Notes: generated by a model not told the origin, from the sequence alone. A stretch of 64,000 nucleotides of DNA from Gordonia hankookensis (GCF_014673215.1 NZ_JACWMS010000001.1:1488001-1552000), one strand, 5' to 3'. Positions 19,453 through 29,557 are shown, counted from the stretch's first letter. Translations and numbers: made by a program.

Positions 19453-19541
19453 CGGCTCGTCCTCGCGTCGATACCGCGGACGGTCAGCAGGCACACCACG
19501 AATCCTGCGATCGCCGCGAGTAGATACAGCACGTCAGCCAC
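19449..19541 (-). CDS. 30-residue single-helix micropeptide upstream of kdpF
   Basis: GTG start with GGAG 5 bases upstream. The peptide starts VADVLYLLAAIAGFVVCLL and ends in a basic, charged tail (TVRGIDARTSR). One membrane helix is predicted by eye. It overlaps kdpF by ATGA, so the two are translationally coupled, and it would be the first gene of the kdp transcript. Small hydrophobic ORFs at this position recur in actinobacterial kdp operons as I recall, but none has an assigned role that I know. It could be an extra Kdp subunit or a leader that tunes kdpF/kdpA translation. Confidence 0.65.
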   Translation of the reverse strand: MADVLYLLAAIAGFVVCLLTVRGIDARTSR

Positions 19542-19680
19542 TTCCGCTCCACTCCTGTGTCGGTGCCGCGCAGCACTTTCTGCGCAGCCGCGCTTCACAG
19601 GATCACTCTCGATCGCAGCCGGCGACAGAACCCTTAACGGAATCCATACGCCCAAAACCCACTATTTGACGCCCCCCCAC
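19542..19680 (-). promoter_or_regulatory. Probable kdp promoter/KdpE-binding region
   Basis: Non-coding stretch immediately upstream of the kdp operon. It contains the AT-richest bases nearby (around 19640-19675). No clear -35/-10 pair or KdpE site could be assigned by eye. Placement rests on position alone. Confidence 0.4.
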
Positions 19681-19707
19681 ACGCCCCTTCCCACGACCCC
19701 CACCCCC

Positions 19708-19776
19708 CAGCCGCGACGGTTCCCGTCATCCGCGACGGCATTCAGGGGGCGCGGATGACGGGAACCGTCGCGGCTG
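19708..19776. repeat. 27-bp perfect inverted repeat (long hairpin)
   Basis: Arms 19708-19734 and 19750-19776 are exact reverse complements with a 15-base loop. The left arm contains two copies of CCGCGACGG (19711-19719 and 19730-19738, the second running into the loop). It lies between the kdp promoter and the 3' end of the PPOX pseudogene on the same strand. It could be a strong terminator for the latter, but the arms are much longer than usual. Confidence 0.85.
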
Positions 19777-19778
19777 CA

Positions 19779-19845
19779 TGTGGGGGTTGGTTGGGGGGGT
19801 GGGTTGGGGAGGTGGGTGGGAGTCAGGGGGTGGGGGTTATGGAGA
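19779..19845 (+). other. G-rich tract with quadruplex potential
   Basis: The + strand carries many G-runs of 3-7 separated by 1-4 bases: a 5-G run, a 7-G run, GGG, GGGG, GGG, GGG and two 5-G runs. The tract satisfies the G3+N1-7 quadruplex pattern several times over. It abuts the 27-bp hairpin and overlaps the last codons of the PPOX pseudogene. Confidence 0.6.
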
Positions 19846-20226
19846 GTCCGACCGTGCCGCTCTTGCCGCGGCGCAGGAGGCTGCCCTTGACCGTCAGCCA
19901 CCCGAGAATCCCGTACTTGCCGATGATCAGGCCACGGATCTTCTCGGGGTACCGGCGTCATCGAGGATCTCGGCGGTGCCGTTCACCGCCGCGCCGGTGG
20001 TCTTGCGACCCCGTGCATCACATGCCTGCACGACGACCCTCGGATCGCGGCGAATGCGCTTGACCTTCCACGAGTCCGCGGCGGTCCACATCGTCAGTCG
20101 CTCACCGTCGATCGCCGCCCACAATGGCGTGGCCACCGGCGTGCCGTCCTTGCGGAAGGTGGTCAGCTGCACGTACTTGGCCTGCGCCGCCTCGCCGAAT
20201 GGCGTGCGCGAACTCTGATCGGTCAC
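19823..20226 (-). pseudogene. PPOX-class F420-dependent oxidoreductase, frameshifted
   Basis: The GTG at 20226 opens a reading frame with a typical F420/FMN split-barrel N-terminus (FGEAAQAKYVQLTTFRKDGTPVATPLW). At a G-run (19946-19949 on the + strand) the frame breaks and stops after about 100 residues. The other frame then continues in family-typical fashion: GKYGILGWLTVKGSLLRR, ending SGTVGLSITP, to a TGA at 19823. One extra base in the homopolymer would restore a protein of about 134 residues. So this is either a recent 1-base deletion or a sequencing error. It starts 5 bases after the stop of the second isomerase gene and is probably in its operon. Confidence 0.75.
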
Positions 20227-20231
20227 ATGGG

Positions 20232-20987
20232 TCAGGCTACCCGGGCGAACAACGATTGCCCGTCGTTGACAGACAGAGACTCCGCCGCGACACCCGCCTC
20301 GGACAACGTCGCCCACGCCGTGACCTGATTCGCCGACAACACCGGTTTGCCCAGCTCGGCCTCCATCACTCCCAGGACGTCGTAGGTCCAGAGATTGGTG
20401 CAGGACACGAACACCGCGTCGGCGTCGGGGTGGTCGGCGGAGCGGATGAGATCACAGGTCACCGCGTACGGAATGGTCCAGATCTCGTGATCGCGCCCGA
20501 GCCCCGACTGCGCGACGACGCTGCGACCGGACTCGGACAGGAAATCGCAGAGCAGTCCGGTGAGCGCCGAGGTGTAGGGCGTGGCCACCGCGATCCGACC
20601 GATGCCCATCATGTCCAGGGCGCGGACGAGGGCCTCTGAGGTGGTCACCGCGGCAGGCGCACCGGCTGCCAGCATGCAATGGGAGAGTTCCTGCGCACCG
20701 GCCATGCCATAGACGAAGCTCCCCGAGGCGCACGCGTACCCGAACACCCGTGGTCCCACCGCCAGAACGCTGCGTACCGCTGCGGCGATCTCGGAGTGAT
20801 TGTTCAGGTCGCGGCAGAGGTCGACGTCGACAGGAGCGTCGAGAAAGCCTGTCCTGGTGAAATACAGCGACACCGAGTCGGGCATCCACCGCCACAGCTC
20901 GCGGTCGAGAGCCATGTCGAAGGGACACACCATCCCGATGCCCACCTGCTGTTGCGGTGGGTTACCTGGGAATTCGACCGGTTTCAT
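20232..20987 (-). CDS. Maleate isomerase / EutA-like protein (copy 2)
   Basis: 251 residues of the Asp/Glu racemase superfamily, maleate cis-trans isomerase/EutA group. Both active-site cysteines are present: FGYACASGSFVYG and AVFVSCTNLWTYD. The C-terminal LGKPVLSANQVTAWATL is diagnostic. Unlike copy 1 at 10671, the catalytic pair is intact. The start ATG lies about 24 bases downstream of a palindrome that matches the amidase/isomerase operator. EutA proteins belong to rhizobial ectoine-utilisation operons, and maleate isomerase converts maleate to fumarate. Either fits the region at 1-11438, with which it is probably co-regulated. Confidence 0.82.
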   Translation of the reverse strand: MKPVEFPGNPPQQQVGIGMVCPFDMALDRELWRWMPDSVSLYFTRTGFLDAPVDVDLCRDLNNHSEIAAAVRSVLAVGPRVFGYACASGSFVYGMAGAQELSHCMLAAGAPAAVTTSEALVRALDMMGIGRIAVATPYTSALTGLLCDFLSESGRSVVAQSGLGRDHEIWTIPYAVTCDLIRSADHPDADAVFVSCTNLWTYDVLGVMEAELGKPVLSANQVTAWATLSEAGVAAESLSVNDGQSLFARVA

Positions 20988-21010
20988 GCTCGAATGATGA
21001 CATATTGTCA

Positions 21011-21024
21011 GATTGTCAACAATC
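21011..21024. promoter_or_regulatory. Second copy of the GntR-type palindrome
   Basis: GATTGTCAACAATC is the exact reverse complement of the 14-bp core at 10639-10652. It lies upstream of isomerase copy 2 (start 20987, - strand), and an extra ATTGTCA half-site is at 21004-21010. The - strand TTGACA within it resembles a -35 box, so binding there would be expected to repress. Confidence 0.72.
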
Positions 21025-21087
21025 CTGATTCGATGACGTTTGTGTTACCGGCATCGGTGCAGGTCGTGCCGGACGTCACCCGATCGG

Positions 21088-21477
21088 TCACGGCACCCCG
21101 AACGCGATCACGCGGAGGGGATGTACCCGGATCAGCGCGTCATCCATCCCCGACCGGTTCCCCGTGCCGCCGATCACCTGCTCGCCGCGCCCCCGGATCT
21201 CCACCATGCGCACGCGCCACGGATCGAAAGACGCGATGTCGTCGACGACGAAGGCCACCCGGTCGTTTCGGACGAGGTTGCGGAACTTCCGGCTCCGCGT
21301 CAGGTTCCAGCCACCGATGTCGATGGTGCCCAATTCACGATTGATCCGGAAACCGACCGGACTGTTCTGTGGCGCACCGTCTTTGTCGACGGTGGCCAGC
21401 CGACCGAGCCGCTGCGACGCGAGATACTCGAGGATGTCGGGGTTCATCAGCTCGGACTCGTTCATCGCCGGCCTCAT
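21088..21477 (-). CDS. PPOX-class F420-dependent oxidoreductase
   Basis: 129 residues of the split-barrel flavin/F420-binding family (RLGRLATVDKDGAPQNSPVGFR, then WNLTRSRKFRNLVRNDRVAFVVDD). The start at 21477 overlaps the stop of the SnoaL-like gene (ATGA at 21474-21477), so the two are translationally coupled. Family members reduce diverse compounds with F420H2. No substrate is evident here. Confidence 0.8.
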   Translation of the reverse strand: MRPAMNESELMNPDILEYLASQRLGRLATVDKDGAPQNSPVGFRINRELGTIDIGGWNLTRSRKFRNLVRNDRVAFVVDDIASFDPWRVRMVEIRGRGEQVIGGTGNRSGMDDALIRVHPLRVIAFGVP

Positions 21478-21914
21478 CGCGTCGGCAGCGTATCGACGAT
21501 CGGCGTGTTCTGGGCGCCTGCCACCCACCATCGCCCCGCTCGCTCCACGAGCACGTACATCGCCATCTCGGAGAATCCGCCATCGATCGCATGCCTCCCG
21601 ACCTGTGCGACGACGACGCCCGGCGCGGGCGCGATCGCCTGCGCCGCCTCGAACCTCGACTCGGGCGCCACTTTCGCAGGAACCATCTGCCGGTGGATGG
21701 CGTTCAGTGGTGCAAAGCCCTTCAGAACCCGGCCTTTCGGGGTCCCCCAGAGGATGTCGTCGGCGAACATGTCGTCGTAGGTGTCCGCGGACGCACCGTC
21801 GAGCCCACCGTGCAGATGGTCGAGCAGTTCGCCGACCACCGTCCCGACATCGACGGACTCGTCATGGAGCGCGGGACGACTCTCCCGGCCGGATTCGATC
21901 ACTGAATTGGTCAT
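21474..21914 (-). CDS. SnoaL-like / NTF2-fold protein
   Basis: 146 residues with the NTF2-like pattern: a helical N-terminus (VGELLDHLHGGLD), then ADTYDDMFADDILWGTPKGR and curved strands ending in ERAGRWWVAGAQNTPIVD. Such small cone-shaped proteins include SnoaL cyclases and SgcJ/EcaC proteins of unknown function. It is first in a two-gene operon with the PPOX protein. The ATG sits only a few bases after a MerR/SoxR-like promoter, so the mRNA may be leaderless. Confidence 0.72.
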   Translation of the reverse strand: MTNSVIESGRESRPALHDESVDVGTVVGELLDHLHGGLDGASADTYDDMFADDILWGTPKGRVLKGFAPLNAIHRQMVPAKVAPESRFEAAQAIAPAPGVVVAQVGRHAIDGGFSEMAMYVLVERAGRWWVAGAQNTPIVDTLPTR

Positions 21915-21921
21915 GGTCGCG

Positions 21922-21952
21922 ACGCTAAGACCTCAAGTTCAGTTGAAGTCAA
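21922..21952 (-). promoter_or_regulatory. MerR/SoxR-type promoter of the SnoaL-PPOX operon
   Basis: On the - strand, TTGACT (21952-21947) is followed by a long spacer with a near-palindrome whose + strand reads CCTCAAGTTCAGTTGAAG. The canonical SoxR box differs at 3 of 18 positions. A 19-bp spacer places a weak -10 at 21927-21922. The stretched spacer over a dyad is the MerR-family arrangement. No MerR gene is in the window. Confidence 0.5.
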
Positions 21953-21963
21953 GCACGCGAAGG

Positions 21964-22578
21964 TCAGGCGTTCTCGGTGCGTGCCGGGCGACGAACCGAC
22001 GACCGGGCCGTTGCCACTCGGGGCCGGATCACGCACTCGTGCGCGTGGTCGTTGACGATCCCACTCGCCTGCATCAGCGCGAACATGGTGGTCGGGCCGA
22101 CGAACTTCCAGCCGCGCTTCTTGAGGTCCTTGGACAGCGCGATGGATTCTGCCGAGGTGGTCTGGGTCTGTGGCTCGGGTTCGGATTCCGGTTCGTATCG
22201 CCAGAAGTACGCCGACAGTGACCCTTCGCTCTCGATGAGTTCCTCCGCACGTCGTGCGTTGTTGATGACCGCCTCGATCTTGCCGCGGTGACGAACGATC
22301 CCCGCATCGGCGAGCATCCGTTCGACGTCGGACTCGGTGAACCTCGCGACCTTCTCGATGCCGAATCCGGAGAAGGCCGCCCGGAAGTTCTCGCGCTTGG
22401 TCAGGATGGTGCGCCAGCTCAGACCGGACTGGAAACCCTCGAGGGCCACCCGTTCGAAGAACGCGTCGTCGCCGTCGAGCGGAAAGCCCCATTCGTCGTC
22501 GTGGTAGGTCGTCTCCGGTTCGACGCCCGCCCACCCGCACCGCGTCACGCCGTCGTCGCCGGTGGTCACAAAGGCCAT
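21964..22578 (-). CDS. tag: DNA-3-methyladenine glycosylase I
   Basis: 204 residues. It starts at the ATG with GGAGG 5-6 bases upstream. Tag-family landmarks are CGWAGVEPETTYHDDEWGFP, FQSGLSWRTILTKRENFRAAF, FVGPTTMFALMQASGIVNDH and a closing HECVIR region. These include the zinc-ligand Cys near the N-terminus and His near the C-terminus. It excises 3-methyladenine from alkylated DNA by hydrolysis of the glycosidic bond. It is monocistronic, divergent from the dihydroxyacetone kinase gene. Confidence 0.93.
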   Translation of the reverse strand: MAFVTTGDDGVTRCGWAGVEPETTYHDDEWGFPLDGDDAFFERVALEGFQSGLSWRTILTKRENFRAAFSGFGIEKVARFTESDVERMLADAGIVRHRGKIEAVINNARRAEELIESEGSLSAYFWRYEPESEPEPQTQTTSAESIALSKDLKKRGWKFVGPTTMFALMQASGIVNDHAHECVIRPRVATARSSVRRPARTENA

Positions 22579-22676
22579 GGGCCCTCCTCGTTCGATCGCC
22601 AACCGCACCCTACCGCCGGCGCCCGACAGTCGTGCCGCGACGTATTCAGGCGCCTGCCTCCGTTCACCCTGTTGCC

Positions 22677-22717
22677 GGCCGAGTAGCGGCGAACGGGGTG
22701 AGTCGCGTATCGAGGCC
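22677..22717. repeat. Degenerate copy of the dispersed intergenic repeat
   Basis: Shares GAGTAGCG-CGAACG and GAGTC-GCGTATCGA with the 49-bp copies at 26832 and 33197, but is 41 bp long and has GGCC termini in place of GGTT/AACC. It lies in the tag/dha kinase divergent gap, 16 bases before the kinase start. Confidence 0.55.
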
Positions 22718-22733
22718 GACCTACCCTGGACAC

Positions 22734-24368
22734 GTGACCCCGCATGAGTACGTCCTCAACAGCCCGGACACATTCATCACCGACGCACTGCGCGGCTTTG
22801 TCGCCGCCCACCCGTCGATCGCATGGCAGCCTGACCCCGGCTTTCTCCACCGCCGCGACGTGTCGGAGGAGCCCCGGGTCGGCGTCATCTCCGGCGGCGG
22901 ATCGGGTCACGAGCCGATGCACTCGGGGATGATCGGCGCGGGCATGATCGACGCCGCGTGCCCCGGCCTCGTGTTCACCTCACCCAATGCCCTGCAGATC
23001 GTCGGCGCAACCCGGTGGGCCGACCGTGGCAAGGGCGTTCTCCACGTCGTGAAGAACTACACCGGCGACGTGATGAACTTCCGGATCGCTCGCCACATTC
23101 TGCGCGATGACGTCGCCACCGACCACGTCGTCGTCGCCGATGACGTCGCCACCGAATCCGAAACGGGTCCGGGCCGACGTGGCACCGGTGCCACCATCAT
23201 CGTCGAAAAGGTCTGTGGCGCAGCGGCTGCACGCGGACTCGACCTCGCGCACGTCGCCGAACTGGGCAGGCGGACCGCCGACAACGCACGCAGCATCGCG
23301 GTCGCCTATCGAGCCTGCACGGTCCCCGGCGCCGACGGGCTCACCTTCGAACTCGATCCCGGCGAGATGGAGTTCGGTGTCGGAATCCACGGTGAAGCCG
23401 GCGAGGAGCGCACCACCCGGGTGGGCGCTCACGAATTGGTTTCTCGCATGCTGGAACGGATTTCGGAATCCTTGGGCCTGCAAAGAGGTGAGCGGGTCAT
23501 CTGCCTGGTCAACGGGCTGGGCTCGGCCCATCCGCTGGAACTGTCGCTGGTGTTCGGGGAGGTCGCTGCCGAACTGGATGCCCGTGGGATCGCCGTCGAG
23601 CGATCGATGGTCGGAACGTTTGTCACCGCCCTGGACATGACCGGCTTCTCGATCACACTCGTCCGGCTCGACGACGAGGTCCGGTCGCTTTTCGACGACG
23701 AGACCGACGCTCCTGCATGGCCATCGACCATTGCGCGTGGTCGTCCCGCGATCTCCGACATCACCTTCGCCGAACCAGACGACTCGGCCGCCGACGGCAC
23801 GGAATCCGCGTGGTTATCCGATTTCGTCGGGCAGGTGCTGGGATCGATCGACGATCTGACGACCCTCGATCAGCAGGCAGGCGACGGCGACTTCGGCACC
23901 AACATGAAGGCCGCGCTGGGCCACTTCGATCTGCCGTTACAGGGGACCGATGCCGAGGTCCTCACCGCCATCAGCACGTCGTACCTGGTGCGTGCGGGCG
24001 GCACGTCCGGCGCCGTGTTCGGCGTCTTGTTCCGTGAACTGGCAGAGGCTTTCGCGGATTCCGACGACTTCGCGACCGCGTTGCGGGTGGGAACGGAATC
24101 GGCGCTCACCGAGATCCGAGACCTCGGTGGTGCCGAGGTCGGCGACAACACGGTGGTCGACGCGCTCAGCCCGGCCGCCCGGGCCTTGTCCAACGATGAG
24201 GCGTTGCCCACCGTTGCCGACAAGGCAGAGGAGGGCGCCGAATCCACCAGGGACACCACTGCTTCCAAGGGACGAGCGAGTTACGTCGGCGAGAACGCGC
24301 GTGGTGTGGTCGATCCCGGTGCGCTGGTGATCTCGTGGCTCTACCGGGCCGCGGCCGAGTCGACCTGA
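22734..24368 (+). CDS. Dihydroxyacetone kinase, DhaK-DhaL fusion (ATP-dependent)
   Basis: 544 residues from GTG. The DhaK domain (about 1-330) has GGGSGHEPMHSG and the substrate-binding His219 in GIHGEAG, which forms a hemiaminal with dihydroxyacetone. The DhaL domain (about 365-544) has the ATP-Mg motif DQQAGDGDFGTNM and RAGGTSGAVFG. The fused form uses ATP, like the Citrobacter enzyme, not PEP via DhaM. It makes dihydroxyacetone phosphate for glycolysis and may detoxify dihydroxyacetone. It stands alone; no glycerol dehydrogenase gene is adjacent. Confidence 0.92.
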   Translation: MTPHEYVLNSPDTFITDALRGFVAAHPSIAWQPDPGFLHRRDVSEEPRVGVISGGGSGHEPMHSGMIGAGMIDAACPGLVFTSPNALQIVGATRWADRGKGVLHVVKNYTGDVMNFRIARHILRDDVATDHVVVADDVATESETGPGRRGTGATIIVEKVCGAAAARGLDLAHVAELGRRTADNARSIAVAYRACTVPGADGLTFELDPGEMEFGVGIHGEAGEERTTRVGAHELVSRMLERISESLGLQRGERVICLVNGLGSAHPLELSLVFGEVAAELDARGIAVERSMVGTFVTALDMTGFSITLVRLDDEVRSLFDDETDAPAWPSTIARGRPAISDITFAEPDDSAADGTESAWLSDFVGQVLGSIDDLTTLDQQAGDGDFGTNMKAALGHFDLPLQGTDAEVLTAISTSYLVRAGGTSGAVFGVLFRELAEAFADSDDFATALRVGTESALTEIRDLGGAEVGDNTVVDALSPAARALSNDEALPTVADKAEEGAESTRDTTASKGRASYVGENARGVVDPGALVISWLYRAAAEST

Positions 24369-24397
24369 CGTCGCCTACTCAGGGGGCGCCCGCACGC

Positions 24398-25045
24398 TCA
24401 GACGCTCTTGACGACTTCGCGGAATGTCTCGTAGGTCGCGGCCAGGGTCTCCGCAGCGACTGCCGAATCAGCAAGCGCGCCCGCCTGGTCACATCGCCAG
24501 GCGTCCATCGACAGGTGCATGAGCGACATGTACACCGCGACGACGACCCGCACCCGGCTGTCGTCGGCGGGCAGTTCCATCCGCTCGGCGACCTTGTCGG
24601 TGATGCTCCGGTACTTCTTCTCGGCGAGTTCGGTGTTGCGGCCGCTCACCGACGGCGCGCTCTGGATGATCCGATTCATGGTCTCGAATCGGGTCAGGTC
24701 GACAGCACCCGTGGGACACTCGCCGCAGAAGATCTGAACCTGCGCGTTGACCAGGGCCTCGAAGGGGTTTCCGGTCCGCGGTTGCGCGTCGAGGGATGCG
24801 GCCATCGCGGCGATCATGTCCTCGGCGGGCGCCAGGATGACGTCCTCTTTGGTGGCGAAATACCGGTTGAACGTACGCGGCGAGATGTCGGCTGCGTCTG
24901 AGATCTGCTCGACTGTTGTCGACTCGAAACCCTGCGTATCGCACAGATCCAGGGCCGCGGCTATCAGCCGATCGCGCGTCTGCAGCTTCTTGCGCTCGCG
25001 AAGACCGGCCTTGAGCTGGCCTGTTCGGCATTCAGCAGGTGTCAC
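24398..25045 (-). CDS. TetR-family transcriptional regulator
   Basis: 215 residues from a GTG. The N-terminal helix-turn-helix is clear (RDRLIAAALDLCDTQGFESTTVEQISDAADISPRTFNRYFATKEDV). The C-terminal half is a helical ligand domain. It is divergent from an EmrB/QacA-type efflux pump gene (start 25189), so it is very probably that gene's local repressor, responding to the pump's substrate. Confidence 0.88.
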   Translation of the reverse strand: MTPAECRTGQLKAGLRERKKLQTRDRLIAAALDLCDTQGFESTTVEQISDAADISPRTFNRYFATKEDVILAPAEDMIAAMAASLDAQPRTGNPFEALVNAQVQIFCGECPTGAVDLTRFETMNRIIQSAPSVSGRNTELAEKKYRSITDKVAERMELPADDSRVRVVVAVYMSLMHLSMDAWRCDQAGALADSAVAAETLAATYETFREVVKSV

Positions 25046-25117
25046 GACGAGATTGTAACTCTTCCGGCCAAGAATTTCTGCAGCGTGCGCCAATTGACTG
25101 ACTCCGTATTTTGTCTC

Positions 25118-25147
25118 TTGACGACTTCTGTCTGACTCTGCCACTAT
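25118..25147 (+). promoter_or_regulatory. Promoter of the efflux pump gene
   Basis: TTGACG (25118-25123), 18-bp spacer, CACTAT (25142-25147). It lies 42 bases before the proposed TTG start and inside the divergent region that the TetR protein should control. Confidence 0.45.
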
Positions 25148-25188
25148 TGGCTCGCACCGATAGTCCACCTCTCAGGATTGAGGACCTC

Positions 25189-26733
25189 TTGACCACATCG
25201 GACACCGCTCTCTCGCGAGATCTCCCCGACTCCGAACCCTCGTCCGCGCCTCCGGCACACTCACGTCGCTGGTGGGCGCTGGGCATCATCGCGCTGGCCC
25301 AACTGATGGTGGTGCTCGACGCCAGCATCATCACGATCGCCCTACCCTTTGCCCAATCCGATCTCGACATCTCCGATGCCAATCGCCAGTGGGCGCTCAC
25401 CGCGTACACGCTGATGTTCGGCGGACTCCTGCTCCTGGGCGGCCGAATGGCCGACTACCTGGGGCGCAGGCGGATGTTCCTCATCGGGCTCGCCGGTTTC
25501 GCCGCGTCGTCGGCGATGGCCGGATTCGCCTGGGACGGTATGTCGTTCTTCGCCGGACGCGCCCTGCAGGGGGTGTTCGCGGCAATGCTCGCGCCGGCGG
25601 CGCTGTCCCTGATCACCGTCACGTTCACCGAACACCGCGAGCGGGCCCGCGCCTTTGCGGTCTACGGTGCCGTGTCCGGTGGTGGCGCCGCGATCGGCCT
25701 GATCGCCGGTGGTGCACTCACCGAGTTCTTCTCCTGGCGCTGGACCTTGCTGATCAACACCCCGATCGCGATCGTTGCCGCGATCGGCGGACTGATCCTG
25801 GTGATCCGGGACGTGCCGTCCGCACGGACCGGCCACTACGACCTCCCCGGTGCGGTGACCGTCACCCTGGGGCTCGTCAGTCTCGTCTACGGTTTCACCA
25901 GAGCAGCTGAATCCGGCTGGGGCGCACCATCGACCATCCTGTTGTTCGCTGCCGCCGCAGCGCTGTTGGTCGCATTCGTGATGATCGAGCTGAGAAGCAC
26001 CAGCCCTCTGCTGCCGCTACGTATCCCGGGTGACCTGAACCGCGGCGGGGCCTATCTGGTGGCGTTCATCGTCCCGACCGCCATGTTCGCGATGTTCTTG
26101 TTCCTCAGTTACTACTTCCAGAACACGATGGGCCACACTCCATTGCAGGCGGGTGTCCTGTTCCTGCCGTTCCCGGCGGGGATCATCGTCGCGGCCGCCG
26201 CGGCCAGCTCGCTGCTCCCCCGATTCGGACCGCGGCCGCTGATGATGGCGGGCACACTCGCCGGCGCTCTCGGCTACCTCTATCTGGCGCAACTGGATTC
26301 GGACTCGACGTGGCTGGCGCACATCCTGCCCAGTGAGCTCCTGATCGCGCTCGGGATGGGCCTGGTGTTCGTCTCGATGCAGTCGGTGGCCTTGCACCGT
26401 ATCGACGAGAAGGACGCCGGTGTGGCGAGCGCGCTGGTCAACACATCCCAGCAGGTCGGCGGCTCGGTCGGCGTGGCACTCCTGAGCACGATTGTGGCGC
26501 AGGTGTTGTCCAACGACGGCCGCAGTGCCATGGCGCTCGATCGCTCCACCGGACAGCCTGTTCCGGTGAACCCGGAGGGCTTCATGGCGGCGAGTATCCA
26601 CAGCTACGACGTGGCCTTCTACTGCGGAGCGGGGTTCATGTTCCTGGCGTTCCTGGTCATCACCGGCATGATCCGGATGGGACGCCACGAGTTGGGCGAC
26701 GAACCGCAGAATGCGGCGGTCGTCGCGGCCTGA
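25189..26733 (+). CDS. MFS drug exporter, DHA2 (EmrB/QacA, 14-helix) family
   Basis: 514 residues from a TTG with GAGGA 4 bases upstream; an ATG 78 bases earlier lies inside the promoter. About 14 hydrophobic segments. DHA2 motifs: LMVVLDASIITIALP in helix 1, the loop GGRMADYLGRRR, and the helix-5 antiporter motif GAVSGGGAAIGLIAGG. It is an inner-membrane proton-driven exporter of toxic compounds. The divergent TetR gene suggests substrate-induced expression. Confidence 0.88.
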   Translation: MTTSDTALSRDLPDSEPSSAPPAHSRRWWALGIIALAQLMVVLDASIITIALPFAQSDLDISDANRQWALTAYTLMFGGLLLLGGRMADYLGRRRMFLIGLAGFAASSAMAGFAWDGMSFFAGRALQGVFAAMLAPAALSLITVTFTEHRERARAFAVYGAVSGGGAAIGLIAGGALTEFFSWRWTLLINTPIAIVAAIGGLILVIRDVPSARTGHYDLPGAVTVTLGLVSLVYGFTRAAESGWGAPSTILLFAAAAALLVAFVMIELRSTSPLLPLRIPGDLNRGGAYLVAFIVPTAMFAMFLFLSYYFQNTMGHTPLQAGVLFLPFPAGIIVAAAAASSLLPRFGPRPLMMAGTLAGALGYLYLAQLDSDSTWLAHILPSELLIALGMGLVFVSMQSVALHRIDEKDAGVASALVNTSQQVGGSVGVALLSTIVAQVLSNDGRSAMALDRSTGQPVPVNPEGFMAASIHSYDVAFYCGAGFMFLAFLVITGMIRMGRHELGDEPQNAAVVAA

Positions 26734-26761
26734 TCGCGGACACACCACTACCGGCGGCCGA

Positions 26762-26792
26762 GAGCCCCTGCACCGTTTCGGTGCAGGGGCTC
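26762..26792 (+). terminator. Hairpin terminator after the efflux gene
   Basis: Perfect 14-bp arms (GAGCCCCTGCACCG and its complement) around a TTT loop, 28 bases after the stop and before the convergent clpB. No T-tract follows. Confidence 0.8.
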
Positions 26793-26831
26793 AGTAGCGA
26801 GCACCCGCTGATAGAGCGCCCAGCACCCGCT

Positions 26832-26880
26832 GGTTGAGTAGCGACGAACGAGCGAAGCGAGTCCGACGCGTATCGAAACC
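26832..26880. repeat. 49-bp dispersed intergenic repeat, copy A
   Basis: Begins GGTTGAGTAGCGACGAACG and ends GCGTATCGAAACC, with terminal GGTT/AACC complementarity. It is 45/49 identical to copy B at 33197-33245. It lies between the convergent efflux gene and clpB. Confidence 0.85.
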
Positions 26881-26913
26881 ACGCCGGACCCACTCCGCCC
26901 ACACGACCCCGGA

Positions 26914-29466
<2,553 letters not shown>

Positions 29467-29524
29467 TCGCGTACCTTTCTCTCTTTAGTCTAACAGGCTC
29501 AAGTATGAGCCATACGAGACTGAG

Positions 29525-29557
29525 AACGCCAGCAGAGTTGAGTCTATTCCGCTCAAG
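29525..29557 (-). promoter_or_regulatory. clpB promoter: HAIR (HspR) element overlapping a SigH-type promoter
   Basis: On the - strand, CTTGAGC-N7-ACTCAAC (29557-29537) matches 12 of 14 positions of the HAIR consensus CTTGAGT-N7-ACTCAAG. Overlapping it, GGAATA (29550-29545), 17 bases, GTT (29527-29525) matches the SigH consensus GGAAYA-N16-20-GTT. A further palindrome, GGCTCA/TGAGCC, lies at 29496-29511. Confidence 0.75.
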
